From positions 4,464,001 through 4,528,000 of the forward strand of contig NZ_CP048833.1 in NCBI RefSeq assembly GCF_012971725.1: a stretch of 64,000 bases of DNA, written 5' to 3'. The stretch is from Pseudomonas multiresinivorans (lineage in GTDB: Bacteria; Pseudomonadota; Gammaproteobacteria; Pseudomonadales; Pseudomonadaceae). The position numbers and the translations under genes were made by a program. This document shows, piece by piece, positions 1-9,800 of this stretch (its first letter is position 1; every line of letters starts with the position of its first letter). Below the pieces are notes generated by a model. That model did no database searches and had not been told where the DNA came from. It saw nothing but the letters and a program-made list of their open reading frames with translations.

Positions 1-1
1 C

Positions 2-193
2 CAGAAGGCCGTGCTGGAGCGCTTCGGCCTGCCGGACGAGGAACACCCGGCGGTAGGTAAGCCACCGATCACCCGCTGGGACTACCGCGAATTCAGCGTC
101 TATTTCGAGAGCGGGGTGGTGGTCGATGCCGTCCGCCAGCACCGCTCCCAGTACCTCAAGGACCTTTCACCGACTCCCAAGGAGCCCCAGTGA
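2..193 (+). CDS. Conserved hypothetical protein, C-terminal end only
   Basis: Only the last 63 residues are present. The frame is open from the left edge (begins QKAVLERFGLPDEEHP), so the start lies outside the window. It ends in TGA, which overlaps the GTG start of the next gene (GTGA), indicating translational coupling with the phosphodiesterase. The equivalent position in P. aeruginosa carries a conserved hypothetical gene (PA2989, from memory). No motif in the visible tail allows a function to be named. Confidence 0.75.
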   Translation, partial: QKAVLERFGLPDEEHPAVGKPPITRWDYREFSVYFESGVVVDAVRQHRSQYLKDLSPTPKEPQ

Positions 194-912
194 CTCTGAT
201 CTATGGCCATCGCGGCGCCAAAGGCGAAGCACCGGAAAACACCCTGAACAGCTTCCTGCACTGCCTGGAACATGGCGTGAAGCGTTGCGAGCTGGACCTG
301 CACCTGTCCCGCGACGGCGAGCTGATGGTCATCCACGACCCGACGCTCAAGCGCACTACCGGTCGCCGCGGCAAGGTCTCCGAGCAACTGGCGGATGACC
401 TGGTGACCATGGACGCTCGCGAAGGTGGCCCCGGCTGGTTGCGCCCCTGCCCTATCCCGCGCCTGGCGGAGTTGTTCGAGCGTTGCGAGTTCGAACACTG
501 GCAGCTGGAAGTCAAAAGCGCGTCGAAGGATCGTGCCAGCCGCACGGTACAAGCGATCCACCAGTTGGTGGGCCGTTTCGGTCTGCGCGACCGGATTACC
601 GTGACATCGAGCTCGCGCACGGTGCTGCGCGCGCTGGAGGAACTGGCGCCGGACCTGTCACGCGGACTGGTGGCCGAATACGCCTGGCTCGACCCACTGA
701 AGGTCGCCGCGCACTACGGCTGCGATCTGCTGGCGCTGAACTGGATGCTGTGCACCCCGGAGCGCCTGCTGAAAGCGCAGAAGCAGGGGCTGCATGTGTC
801 GGTCTGGACGGTCAACGAGCCGGCCCTGATGCGCCGGCTCGCCGATTTTGGCGTGGATAGCCTGATCACAGACTTTCCCGGTTTGGCCACTGCCACGATC
901 GGGAATCGCTGA
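190..912 (+). CDS. Glycerophosphodiester phosphodiesterase (UgpQ-like, cytoplasmic)
   Basis: 240 residues of the GDPD TIM-barrel family, which hydrolyses glycerophosphodiesters to glycerol-3-phosphate and an alcohol. The N-terminus shows the signature YGHRGAKGEAPENT (catalytic His and substrate Arg) followed by ELDLHLSRDGELMVIHDPTL (metal-binding Glu/Asp and second His). The barrel continues with LEVKS and ends VWTVNEP...GVDSLITDFPG, typical of the family. There is no signal peptide, so it should act in the cytoplasm like UgpQ and unlike periplasmic GlpQ. The GTG start at 190 overlaps the stop of the preceding gene. The gene converges on sth. Confidence 0.9.
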   Translation: MTLIYGHRGAKGEAPENTLNSFLHCLEHGVKRCELDLHLSRDGELMVIHDPTLKRTTGRRGKVSEQLADDLVTMDAREGGPGWLRPCPIPRLAELFERCEFEHWQLEVKSASKDRASRTVQAIHQLVGRFGLRDRITVTSSSRTVLRALEELAPDLSRGLVAEYAWLDPLKVAAHYGCDLLALNWMLCTPERLLKAQKQGLHVSVWTVNEPALMRRLADFGVDSLITDFPGLATATIGNR

Positions 913-921
913 GCAGGTTCC

Positions 922-950
922 CCCCGACCGGCTCAGGCCGCCGGCCGGGG
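922..950. terminator. GC-rich hairpin between convergent genes
   Basis: An 11-bp stem with one A·C mismatch (922-932 with 940-950, 7-nt loop) lies between the end of the phosphodiesterase and the end of sth. It is followed by TATTTC on the + strand, so the U-tract is weak. It could serve both converging transcripts; termination strength is inferred. Confidence 0.45.
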
Positions 951-954
951 TATT

Positions 955-2349
955 TCAAAAAATCCGGTTCAGGCCGTCGAACGCCGCTACGCGATAGGCT
1001 TCGGCCATGGTCGGATAGTTGAAGGTGGTGTTGACGAAGTACTTCAGGGTGTTCAGCTCGCCCGGCTGGTTCATGATCGCCTGGCCGATGTGGACGATCT
1101 CCGAGGCTTGGTCGCCGAAGCAATGCACGCCGAGGATTTCCAGCGTCTCGCGGTGGAACAGGATCTTCAGCATGCCCACCGGCTCGTTGGAGATCTGCGC
1201 GCGGGCCATGCCCTTGAAGAAGGCCTTGCCTACCTCGTAGGGAATCTTCGCAACCGTCAGCTCCTGCTCGTTCTTGCCGATGGAGCTGATCTCCGGAATG
1301 GTGTAGATGCCGGTCGGCACGTCGTTCACGAAGCGCCAGCCATCGTGCTCGACGATGTTGCCGGCGGCCGAGCGGCCCTGGTCGTAGGCGGCGCTGGCCA
1401 GGCTCGGCCAGCCGATCACGTCGCCCGCGGCATAGATGTTCGACACCGAGGTACGGTAGTTCTCGTCCGTCTCGATCTGGCCGCGGCTGTTGACCTTGAT
1501 GCCGATGTTCTCCAGACCCAGGCGATCGGTGTTGCCGGTACGGCCGTTGCACCACAGCAGGGCGTCGGCCTTGATCTTCTTGCCGGACTTCAGGTGCAGG
1601 ATCACCCCGTTGTCCAGGCCTTCCACGCGTTCGTAATCCTCGTTGTGACGGATCAGCACGTTGTTGTTGCGCAGATGATAGCTCAGCGCATCGGAGATTT
1701 CGTCGTCGAGGAAGCTCAGCAACTGGTCGCGGGTGTCGATCAGATCCACCAGCACGCCCAGGCCGCTGAAGATCGAGGCGTACTCGCAGCCGATCACGCC
1801 GGCTCCGTAGATGATCAGGCGGCGCGGGGTATGGCTCAGGGACAGGATGGTGTCACTGTCGTAGACGCGCGGGTGGTTGAAGTTGATGTCCGACGGGCGA
1901 TACGGGCGCGAGCCGGTGGCGATGACGAACTGGTCGGCCACCAGGCGCTCCACGGCGCCGCTGGGGGTGACGACTTCGACGGTGCGTTCATCGACGAAGC
2001 TGGCGGTGCCATTGAACATGTCGATGCGGTTGCGCGCGTAGTAGCCGGTGCGCGAGGACACCTGCTTGGATATCACCCGCTCGGCGCTTTTCAGCACGTC
2101 CGGGAAGGAGAACCAGCGCGGCTCGCCGATCTGGCGGAACATCGGGTTGGTGTTGAACTCGATGATCTGCTTCACCGAGTGACGCAGTGCCTTGGACGGG
2201 ATGGTGCCCAGGTGCGTGCAGTTGCCGCCGACCACGCGACGGCTGTCCACCACCGCCAGCTTGCGCCCGTACTTGGAGGCGTTCATTGCCGCCCCCTCGC
2301 CTGCCGGGCCCGTGCCGAGAATCACCACGTCGTAGTTGTAGACAGCCAT
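955..2349 (-). CDS. sth: Soluble pyridine nucleotide transhydrogenase
   Basis: 464 residues, the usual length of Sth. This FAD enzyme transfers hydride from NADPH to NAD+ and balances the two pools. It has the FAD-binding Rossmann start VVILGTGPAGEGAAMNASK, then GGNCTHLGTIPSKALRHS, where the usual redox-disulphide position reads C-x4-T, as expected for Sth rather than lipoamide dehydrogenase. An NAD(P)-binding motif IYGAGVIGCEYASIFSGLG and the dimerisation domain (FHRETLEILGVHCFG) follow. The ATG at 2349 (MAVYNYDVVI) is preceded by AAGGAG; the frame stays open further upstream but without a ribosome site. It is transcribed alone, with apbE upstream on the same strand. Confidence 0.97.
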   Translation of the reverse strand: MAVYNYDVVILGTGPAGEGAAMNASKYGRKLAVVDSRRVVGGNCTHLGTIPSKALRHSVKQIIEFNTNPMFRQIGEPRWFSFPDVLKSAERVISKQVSSRTGYYARNRIDMFNGTASFVDERTVEVVTPSGAVERLVADQFVIATGSRPYRPSDINFNHPRVYDSDTILSLSHTPRRLIIYGAGVIGCEYASIFSGLGVLVDLIDTRDQLLSFLDDEISDALSYHLRNNNVLIRHNEDYERVEGLDNGVILHLKSGKKIKADALLWCNGRTGNTDRLGLENIGIKVNSRGQIETDENYRTSVSNIYAAGDVIGWPSLASAAYDQGRSAAGNIVEHDGWRFVNDVPTGIYTIPEISSIGKNEQELTVAKIPYEVGKAFFKGMARAQISNEPVGMLKILFHRETLEILGVHCFGDQASEIVHIGQAIMNQPGELNTLKYFVNTTFNYPTMAEAYRVAAFDGLNRIF

Positions 2350-2559
2350 GCGTACTCCTTCAGAACAGGCCGGGACGCCCGCTTGGCGCTCCCGGCGAAG
2401 CCCCGGCACCACATGCGCCGAGGCGGATCGAAATCATTGGCGCAGCTTAGCCCTGCGGCAAAAGGCTGCACATTAGCGGTTGGTCGGCAGGTAGGCGAAT
2501 TTTGCCGTCACTACATGCCTTGACCAGACTGCGGGCCGCCATCATGCCCGCCGAAGCTT

Positions 2560-3579
2560 TCATTCAGGCGACGGGAACAGCGCTTCGAAGCGCGTCGTCG
2601 CTCGGGTCACGAAGCCCTTGCCCTGGCGCACGATGAAGAACGCGGCGAGCCCATTGCGCTCGGCAAAGGTATAGCCCTCCTCCGGCCCCAGTACCATCAG
2701 CAGGGTCGACAGGCCATCGGCGCGCAGGGCCTGCGCTTCCGCCACCGTCACCGCCGCCAGGGCATGCCTGACCGGCGCGCCGGTGCGCGGGTCGAAGGTG
2801 TGCGAATAGCGCTGTCCGCCCTCTTCGAAATAATTGCGGTAGTCGCCGGAGGTGGAAAGGCCGATGCCATCCAGCGCCACCGAGCGCTCCACCTGCCGTT
2901 CGCGGTCGCCGCTGGGCACTTCCAGGGCAATGCGCCAGGGCGTGCCATCGGGCTTGTGGCCCACTGCCTTGAGCTCCCCGGTGATCTCCACCAGGTAATC
3001 CGTCAGGCCCATCTCGGCCAGACGAGCGCTGACCTGATCCACCGCATAACCGGCGACGATGCTGTCGAAGTCCAACTGCGCATCGACGTCCTTGCACAGC
3101 TGATCGCCATTCAGCCGCAGATGCTGGTGGCCGACACGGGCGCGTTCACGCTCCAGCGCGGCGGCATCGGGCACCTTCTCACTGCGCGACTGCGGGCCGA
3201 AGCCCCAGAGGTTCATCAGCGGTTCGACGGTGAGGTCGAAGGCGCCGCCACTCTGCCGGGAAAGCTGCTCGCCGTAGTGCCAGAGCTTGAGCATGTCCGC
3301 CGGCAAGGCCATGCAGGCGCCGGCCGGCAAGGCATTGAAGCGAGAGATCACGGAATCGTCGCGGTAGGTGGAGAACTGCTCGTCCAGGCCCGCCAGGATG
3401 GCATCGACCTCGGTCTTGAGCTTCGTCGCGTCCGGAGACTTGCCGGTGGGCACGAATTGCACCGTGTAGCTGCTGCCCATGGTCGGGCCGCCGAAGCGCT
3501 CGACGGATTTCCCGCAGCCGCTCAGGGCCGACAGAACCAGCACGATCAACAGGCTTGCACGGAACACGGGTCTCTCCAT
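2560..3579 (-). CDS. apbE: FAD:protein FMN transferase, lipoprotein (ApbE)
   Basis: 339 residues. ApbE attaches FMN covalently to Thr/Ser of target proteins, classically NqrB and NqrC of the Na+-pumping NADH:quinone reductase. The N-terminus is a lipoprotein signal with lipobox LSGC, anchoring it in the periplasm. ApbE motifs follow in order: GGPTMGSSYTVQF, LDFDSIVAGYAVDQV, LSTSGDYRNYF and YSHTFDPRTGAPV. The ATG at 3579 was chosen because it places the signal peptide at the N-terminus; a TTG further upstream is possible. In P. aeruginosa apbE borders the nqr operon, but here the next gene is aroP. The target in this organism is therefore unknown (Nqr elsewhere, RnfG, NosR or others). Confidence 0.92.
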   Translation of the reverse strand: MERPVFRASLLIVLVLSALSGCGKSVERFGGPTMGSSYTVQFVPTGKSPDATKLKTEVDAILAGLDEQFSTYRDDSVISRFNALPAGACMALPADMLKLWHYGEQLSRQSGGAFDLTVEPLMNLWGFGPQSRSEKVPDAAALERERARVGHQHLRLNGDQLCKDVDAQLDFDSIVAGYAVDQVSARLAEMGLTDYLVEITGELKAVGHKPDGTPWRIALEVPSGDRERQVERSVALDGIGLSTSGDYRNYFEEGGQRYSHTFDPRTGAPVRHALAAVTVAEAQALRADGLSTLLMVLGPEEGYTFAERNGLAAFFIVRQGKGFVTRATTRFEALFPSPE

Positions 3580-3660
3580 CAGCCGCCAGGCGCGCGGCGC
3601 CGGGCATTCTACCGCAAGCGCCCGGCGCCACTGTTTCCGCTCTGGCAAAGGTGCATTACC

Positions 3661-3690
3661 AAAAGAAAACGGGAGCCGAAGCTCCCGTTT
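3661..3690 (-). terminator. Intrinsic terminator of aroP
   Basis: Stem AAACGGGAGC (3667-3676), loop CGAA, arm GCTCCCGTTT (3681-3690). Read on the minus strand it ends in GTTTTCTTTTGG, a U-rich tail, just after the aroP stop. The same stem recurs after the GAPDH gene. Confidence 0.85.
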
Positions 3691-3700
3691 CTCAACCGGT

Positions 3701-5101
3701 TCAGGCGTCAGCCTTGGCCGGGGATTTGCGCTTGAACAGGAAGTAGCAGGCGCCCATCAGCACGATCCACACCGGGATCGCGTACACCGACACGTCGATG
3801 CCCGGGATCTGCAACATGATGCCCAGGATGAACACCACGAAGGCCAGGCACAGCCAGTTGCCGAAGGGATACCACAGCGCGCGGAAGAACGGCTGCACGC
3901 CCTTGGCGACCATGGCCTTGCGGAACTTCATGTGGGCCAGGCTGATCATCGCCCAGTTGATCACCAGCGCAGCGACTACCAGGGACATCAGCAGCTCCAG
4001 CGCCTGGTGCGGGATCACGTAGTTGACCACCACGCAAGCCAGGGTGATGAAAGCCGAGACGCCAATCGCCAGCAGCGGCACACCACGGTCGTCGACCTTG
4101 GCGAAGGCGCGCGGGGCGTCGCCCTGCTCGGCCAGGCCGTAGAGCATGCGGCTGTTGCAGTACACGCAGCTGTTGTAGACCGACAGCGCGGCAGTGAGCA
4201 CCACGAAGTTCAGGATATTGGCAGCGTACTCGCTACCCAGCAGCGAGAAGACCTTCACGAACGGACTGCCGCTGTAGGGATCGCCGGCACTGTTGATGCT
4301 CTGCAGCAGAGCATCCCAGGGGTACAGCGAGAGCAGCACGGCCAGGGCGCCGATGTAGAAGATCAGGATGCGGTAGATGACCTGGTTGATCGCCTTGGGG
4401 ATTACCTTCTTCGGCTCGGAGGCCTCGGCGGCAGTAATGCCGACCAGCTCCAGCCCCCCGAAGGAGAACATGATGATCGCCAGGACCATGATCAGGCCCT
4501 TCCAGCCGTTGGGGAAGAAGCCGCCGTGAGCCCACAGGTTGCTCACCGAGGCCTGCGGGCCGCCGGTGCCGCTGACCAGCAGCCAGACGCCGAGCAGGAT
4601 CATGCCGATGATGGCGACGACCTTGATGATCGCGAACCAGAACTCGGTCTCGCCGAAGGCCTTCACGTTGAACAGGTTGATGGCGTTGATCAGCACGAAG
4701 AACACCGCCGCCGTCGCCCAGGTCGGGAAGTCCGGCCACCAGAACTGGATGTACTTGCCGACTGCGGTCAGCTCCGACATGCCCACCAGGATGTACAGCA
4801 CCCAGTAGTTCCAGCCCGACATGAAGCCGGCAAAACCGCCCCAGTACTTGTGCGCGAAGTGGCTGAAGGAACCGGCGACAGGCTCCTCGACGATCATCTC
4901 GCCGAGCTGGCGCATGATCAGGAAGGCGATGAAGCCGCCGATGGCGTAGCCGAGGATCATCGACGGGCCGGCGGATTGCAGGACGCCGGCCGAGCCCAGG
5001 AACAGGCCGGTACCGATGGCGCCGCCGAGGGCGATCAGCTGGATGTGGCGGTTCTTCAGACCGCGCTTCAGCTCGCCTTCGTGCAGATGTTGTCCATCCA
5101 T
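3701..5101 (-). CDS. aroP: Amino acid permease, AroP type (aromatic amino acids)
   Basis: 466 residues of the APC superfamily, inner membrane, about 12 hydrophobic segments. It is a proton symporter of the AroP/PheP/LysP group. The N-terminus ELKRGLKNRHIQLIALGGAI with GTGLFLGSAG is the classic substrate/cation-binding helix 1 of this group. MRQLGEMIVEEPVAGSFSHF, SGWNYWVLYI and GITAAEASEPKKVIPKAINQ are further family motifs. By sequence and position it matches aroP1 of P. aeruginosa; specificity for Phe/Tyr/Trp is inferred from the family. The ATG at 5101 has GGAAAG upstream. It is a single-gene unit bounded by two terminators with the same stem. Confidence 0.88.
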   Translation of the reverse strand: MDGQHLHEGELKRGLKNRHIQLIALGGAIGTGLFLGSAGVLQSAGPSMILGYAIGGFIAFLIMRQLGEMIVEEPVAGSFSHFAHKYWGGFAGFMSGWNYWVLYILVGMSELTAVGKYIQFWWPDFPTWATAAVFFVLINAINLFNVKAFGETEFWFAIIKVVAIIGMILLGVWLLVSGTGGPQASVSNLWAHGGFFPNGWKGLIMVLAIIMFSFGGLELVGITAAEASEPKKVIPKAINQVIYRILIFYIGALAVLLSLYPWDALLQSINSAGDPYSGSPFVKVFSLLGSEYAANILNFVVLTAALSVYNSCVYCNSRMLYGLAEQGDAPRAFAKVDDRGVPLLAIGVSAFITLACVVVNYVIPHQALELLMSLVVAALVINWAMISLAHMKFRKAMVAKGVQPFFRALWYPFGNWLCLAFVVFILGIMLQIPGIDVSVYAIPVWIVLMGACYFLFKRKSPAKADA

Positions 5102-5162
5102 TTGAAGTCTTTCCGGTTGCAGGAGTTGGCAGATTTTATCGTTGGAATGGTGGAGCCAGTAA

Positions 5163-5192
5163 CGAAAAACGGGAGCCCGAGAGCTCCCGTTT
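5163..5192 (-). terminator. Intrinsic terminator of the GAPDH gene
   Basis: Stem AAACGGGAGC (5167-5176), loop CCGAGA, arm GCTCCCGTTT (5183-5192). On the minus strand it is followed by a run of Ts (GTTTTTCGTTAC). It lies between the GAPDH stop and the aroP start. Confidence 0.85.
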
Positions 5193-5209
5193 CCCTTATA
5201 CCGCCTGGA

Positions 5210-6658
5210 TCAGCGCGGGAAAGCCGGCGGGTTCACGCCAGCCATGTCTTCCATCACGCGGACGACCTGGCAGCTGTAGCCGAACTCGTTGTCGTACCAC
5301 ACGTAGAGGACGACGCGGTTGTCGTTGGCGATGGTCGCTTCGGCATCGACGACGCCCGCGTGGCGGGAGCCGACGAAGTCGGTGGAAACCACTTCCTGGG
5401 AAGCGACGAAATCGATCTGCTTCTGCAGGTCCGAGTGCATGGCCATCTGGCGCAGGTACTCGTTGATCTCTTCGCGGTTGGTGGCCTTTTCCAGGTTCAG
5501 GTTCAGGATCGCCATGGAGACGTTCGGCGTCGGAACGCGGATGGCGTTGCCGGTCAGCTTGCCTTTCAGAACCGGCAGAGCCTTGGCGGCAGCGGTCGCA
5601 GCGCCAGTCTCGGTGATCACCATGTTCAGCGGCGCGGCGCGGCCACGACGGCTGCCCTTGTGGAAGTTGTCGATCAGGTTCTGGTCGTTGGTGAACGAGT
5701 GAACGGTTTCGACGTGGCCGTTGACGATGCCGTACTGGTCGTTGACGGCTTTGAGCACCGGCACGATGGCGTTGGTGGTGCAGGAAGCGGCGGAAACGAT
5801 CTTGTCGTCAGCGGTGATATCGCCATGGTTGATGCCATGCACGACGTTCTTCAGCGCGCCCTTGCCCGGAGCGGTGAGGATCACGCGATCGATACCCGGG
5901 CACTTCAGGTGCTGGCCCAGGCCTTCCGCGTCACGCCATTTGCCGGTGTTGTCGACCAGCAGGGCTTTCTTGATGCCGTACTGGGTGTAGTCGATCGACG
6001 CCGGGTCGTTGGAGTAGATCACCTGGATCAGGTTGCCGTTGGCAGTGATGGTGTTGTGCTCTTCGTCGATGGTGATGGTGCCATCGAACGGGCCATGCAC
6101 GGAGTCGCGACGCAGCAGGCTGGCGCGCTTGACCAGGTCGTTCTCGGCGCCCTTGCGGACGACGATGGCGCGCAGGCGCAGGCCGTCGCCACCACCGGTC
6201 TTCTCGATGAGGATGCGTGCGAGCAGGCGGCCGATACGACCGAAGCCGTACAGGACGACGTCGGTGCCTTCGCGAGCGCCGCCGTTCTGCTTGCCGACCA
6301 CGTCAGCCAGCTCGTCCTTGGTGAACTGTTCGATGCTGCGACCGTTACCTTCGGCCTTGAACTTGGCAACCATCTTGCCCAGGTCTACCGAAGCGGCGCC
6401 CAGCTTGAGCTCGCTCATCGCCTTGAGGATCGGGAAAGTGTCGTGAACCGACAGCCCGCCTTCTTCGGCCAGGCGGTGACGGGCGAAACGGTGCGCTTTG
6501 AGAATCGCGATCACCGAACGGTTGATCAGGCCACGGCCGTAGATCGAGGTCACCACGTTGTTGTTACGGTAGAGTTGGCCGATCAGCGGAATCATGGCTT
6601 CCGCGAGGGCTTCACGATCGATCCACTCACCGAGACACTGGTCGGGCTTCTGGGTCAC
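5210..6658 (-). CDS. gap: Glyceraldehyde-3-phosphate dehydrogenase, long form
   Basis: 482 residues, well above the roughly 335 of ordinary GAPDH. About 125 extra N-terminal residues (TQKPDQCLGEWIDREALAEA...) precede the NAD-binding core VVLYGFGRIGRLLARILIEK. The catalytic segment SAASCTTNAIVPVLK contains the active-site Cys, and the domain ends WYDNEFGYSCQVVRVMEDM. The enzyme interconverts glyceraldehyde-3-phosphate and 1,3-bisphosphoglycerate. The long form sits at the same place next to mfd in P. aeruginosa (PA3001, from memory). I chose the GTG at 6658 because GGAAGG lies 8 nt upstream; an ATG at 6676 lacks a ribosome site. The role of the extension is unknown. Confidence 0.9.
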   Translation of the reverse strand: MTQKPDQCLGEWIDREALAEAMIPLIGQLYRNNNVVTSIYGRGLINRSVIAILKAHRFARHRLAEEGGLSVHDTFPILKAMSELKLGAASVDLGKMVAKFKAEGNGRSIEQFTKDELADVVGKQNGGAREGTDVVLYGFGRIGRLLARILIEKTGGGDGLRLRAIVVRKGAENDLVKRASLLRRDSVHGPFDGTITIDEEHNTITANGNLIQVIYSNDPASIDYTQYGIKKALLVDNTGKWRDAEGLGQHLKCPGIDRVILTAPGKGALKNVVHGINHGDITADDKIVSAASCTTNAIVPVLKAVNDQYGIVNGHVETVHSFTNDQNLIDNFHKGSRRGRAAPLNMVITETGAATAAAKALPVLKGKLTGNAIRVPTPNVSMAILNLNLEKATNREEINEYLRQMAMHSDLQKQIDFVASQEVVSTDFVGSRHAGVVDAEATIANDNRVVLYVWYDNEFGYSCQVVRVMEDMAGVNPPAFPR

Positions 6659-6816
6659 GGGCAATACCTTCCACATGTAGGAGAAGAAAAAAGGGGCTAC
6701 ATTATGACGGTGTGAACCTTCTCCGGCAATCCGCGACCGTCGCATGACTGACATCCGTCAATCGGGATAGTTACAATCCGGCCGGTCAAATTCCTCGACC
6801 GGAGCCACGAACGCCC

Positions 6817-9800
6817 GTGTCCGTATTGCGCATTCCTACATTGCCGACCGCAGCCGGCAAACAATCCTGGGGCAACCTCCCCGGGGCCGCCCTGAGCCTG
6901 GCCATCGCTGAAGCGGCCGGCCCAGCCAAACGTTTCACCCTGTTGCTGACCGCCGACAGCCAGAGCGCCGAGCGCCTGGAGCAGGAGTTGCGCTTCTTCG
7001 CGCCAGACCTGCCGGTACTGCAGCTGCCCGACTGGGAAACCCTGCCGTACGACGTGTTCTCGCCGCACCAGGACATCATTTCCCAGCGCGTCGCCGCCCT
7101 TTATCAGTTGCCCGAACTGCGCCGCGGCGTGCTGGTGGTGCCCATCACCACCGCCCTGCACCGCCTGGCGCCGGCCAAGTTCCTGCTGGGCAGCAGCCTG
7201 GTGCTGGACGTCGGCCAGAAGCTCGACGTCGAGCAGATGCGCAGCCGCTTCGAGGCTGCCGGCTATCGCTGCGTGGATACCGTCTACGAACACGGCGAGT
7301 TCGCCGTGCGCGGTGCGCTGATCGACCTGTTCCCCATGGGCAGCGAACTGCCTTACCGAATCGACCTGTTCGACGACGAAATCGAGACGCTTCGTACCTT
7401 CGATCCGGAAACCCAGCGCTCCATCGACAAGGTGGAGAGCATTCGCCTGCTGCCGGCGCGCGAGTTCCCGCTGCGCAAGGAAGCGGTGACCGGCTTCCGC
7501 GGCCGCTTCCGCGAGCGCTTCGATGTCGACTACCGCCGCTGCCCGATCTACCAGGACCTGGCCAGCGGCCTGACACCTGCCGGCATCGAGTACTACATCC
7601 CGCTGTTCTTCGAAGATGGCGAGACATCGACGCTGTTCGACTACCTGCCGCAGGACACCCAGGTGTTCTCCCTGCCGGGCATCGAGACCGCCGCCGAGCA
7701 GTTCTGGACCGACGTGCGCAACCGCTACGAAGACCGTCGCTACGACCCGGAGCGCCCGCTGCTGCCGCCCGCTGAAGTCTTCCTGCCGGTGGAAGACTGC
7801 TTTGCCCGCCTGAAGAACTGGCCACGCGTAGTGGTCAGCCCCGAGCCGATCGAGACCGGCGTCGGCCGCGAGCGCTTCCCCGCCGAGGCGCTGCCGGAAC
7901 TGGCCATCGAGGCCAAAGCCACCGAGCCACTGGCGCGACTGCGCCAGTTCATCGAGCAGTTCGACGGGCGCATCCTCTTCACCGCCGAATCAGCCGGCCG
8001 TCGTGAAGTGATGCTGGAATTGCTGGCGCGACTGAAGCTGCGCCCAGTGGAAGTAGAAGGCTGGCCGGGCTTCCTGGCGCACAAGGATCGCCTGGCGATC
8101 ACCATCGCGCCGATGGACGAAGGCCTCCTGCTGGACGCCGACCAGGGCCAGCCTGGCATAGCCCTGGTGGCCGAGAGCCCGCTGTTCGGCCAGCGCGTCA
8201 TGCAGCGCCGGCGCCGCGAGAAGGCTCGCGACGGTGGCGAGAACGTCATCAAGAACCTGACCGAGCTGCGCGAAGGCGCACCGGTGGTGCACATCGACCA
8301 CGGGGTCGGCCGCTACATAGGGCTGATCACCCTGGAGATCGACGGCCAGAACGCCGAATTCCTCGCCCTGCAATACGCCGACGAAGCCAAGCTCTACGTG
8401 CCGGTGGCCAACCTGCACCTGATCGCCCGCTACACCGGCAGCGACGACGCCCTGGCGCCGCTGCACAAGCTGGGTTCGGAAACCTGGCAGAAGGCCAAGC
8501 GCAAGGCCGCCGAACAGGTCCGCGACGTCGCCGCCGAACTGCTGGACATCTATGCCCGCCGCGCCGCGCGCAAAGGCTACGCATTCAAGGACCCGCAGGT
8601 CGACTACGCCACCTTCTCCGCCGGCTTCCCCTTCGAGGAAACCCCGGACCAGCAGACCGCCATCGAAGCCGTGGTCGCCGACATGCTCTCGGAGAAGCCG
8701 ATGGACCGCCTGGTCTGCGGCGACGTGGGCTTCGGCAAGACCGAAGTGGCGATGCGCGCGGCCTTCGTCGCAGTGCACAGCGGCAAGCAGGTCGCCGTGC
8801 TGGTGCCCACCACCCTCCTCGCTCAGCAGCACTACAACAGCTTCCGTGACCGCTTCGCCGACTGGCCGGTGACGGTCGAGGTAATGAGCCGCTTCAAGTC
8901 CGCCAAGGAAGTCGAGGGCGCGATAGCGCAGTTGGCAGAAGGCAAGGTCGACATCGTCATCGGCACCCACAAGCTGCTGCAGGACGATGTGAAGTTCAAG
9001 AACCTCGGCCTGGTCATCATCGACGAGGAACACCGCTTCGGTGTGCGCCAGAAGGAGCAGCTCAAGGCGCTGCGCAGCGAGGTGGACATCCTCACCCTCA
9101 CCGCCACGCCGATCCCGCGCACGCTCAACATGGCGGTCGCCGGCATGCGCGACCTGTCGATCATCGCCACGCCGCCGGCGCGCCGTCTCTCCGTGCGCAC
9201 CTTCGTCATGGAAGAACAGAAGTCGGTGATCAAGGAAGCCCTGCTGCGCGAACTGCTGCGCGGCGGCCAGGTGTACTTCCTGCACAACGAAGTGAAGACC
9301 ATCGAGAAGTGCGCCCGCGACCTGGCGGAGCTGGTTCCTGAGGCACGCATCGGCATCGGCCACGGGCAGATGAACGAACGCGATCTGGAAAGGGTGATGA
9401 GCGACTTCTACCACAAGCGCTTCAACGTGCTGGTGGCCTCGACCATCATCGAGACCGGCATCGACGTGCCGAGCGCCAACACCATCCTCATCGAGCGCGC
9501 CGACAAGTTCGGCCTGGCCCAGTTGCACCAGCTGCGCGGACGCGTCGGCCGCAGCCACCACCAGGCCTACGCCTACCTGCTCACTCCGCCGCGAAAGCAG
9601 ATGACCCCGGACGCCGAGAAGCGCCTGGAAGCCATCGCCAACGCCCAGGACCTGGGCGCCGGCTTCGTGCTGGCCACCCATGACCTGGAAATCCGCGGCG
9701 CCGGCGAGCTGCTCGGCGACGGCCAGAGCGGGCAGATCCAGGCAGTGGGCTTCACCCTCTACATGGAAATGCTCGAACGCGCGGTGAAGGCCATCCGCAA

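Noticed and set aside
3479..6715. 1078-residue open frame on the + strand
   Set aside because: It runs antisense to apbE, aroP and gap, is His/Asp/Gln-rich low-complexity as antisense of high-GC genes is, and has no ribosome site or family sequence.
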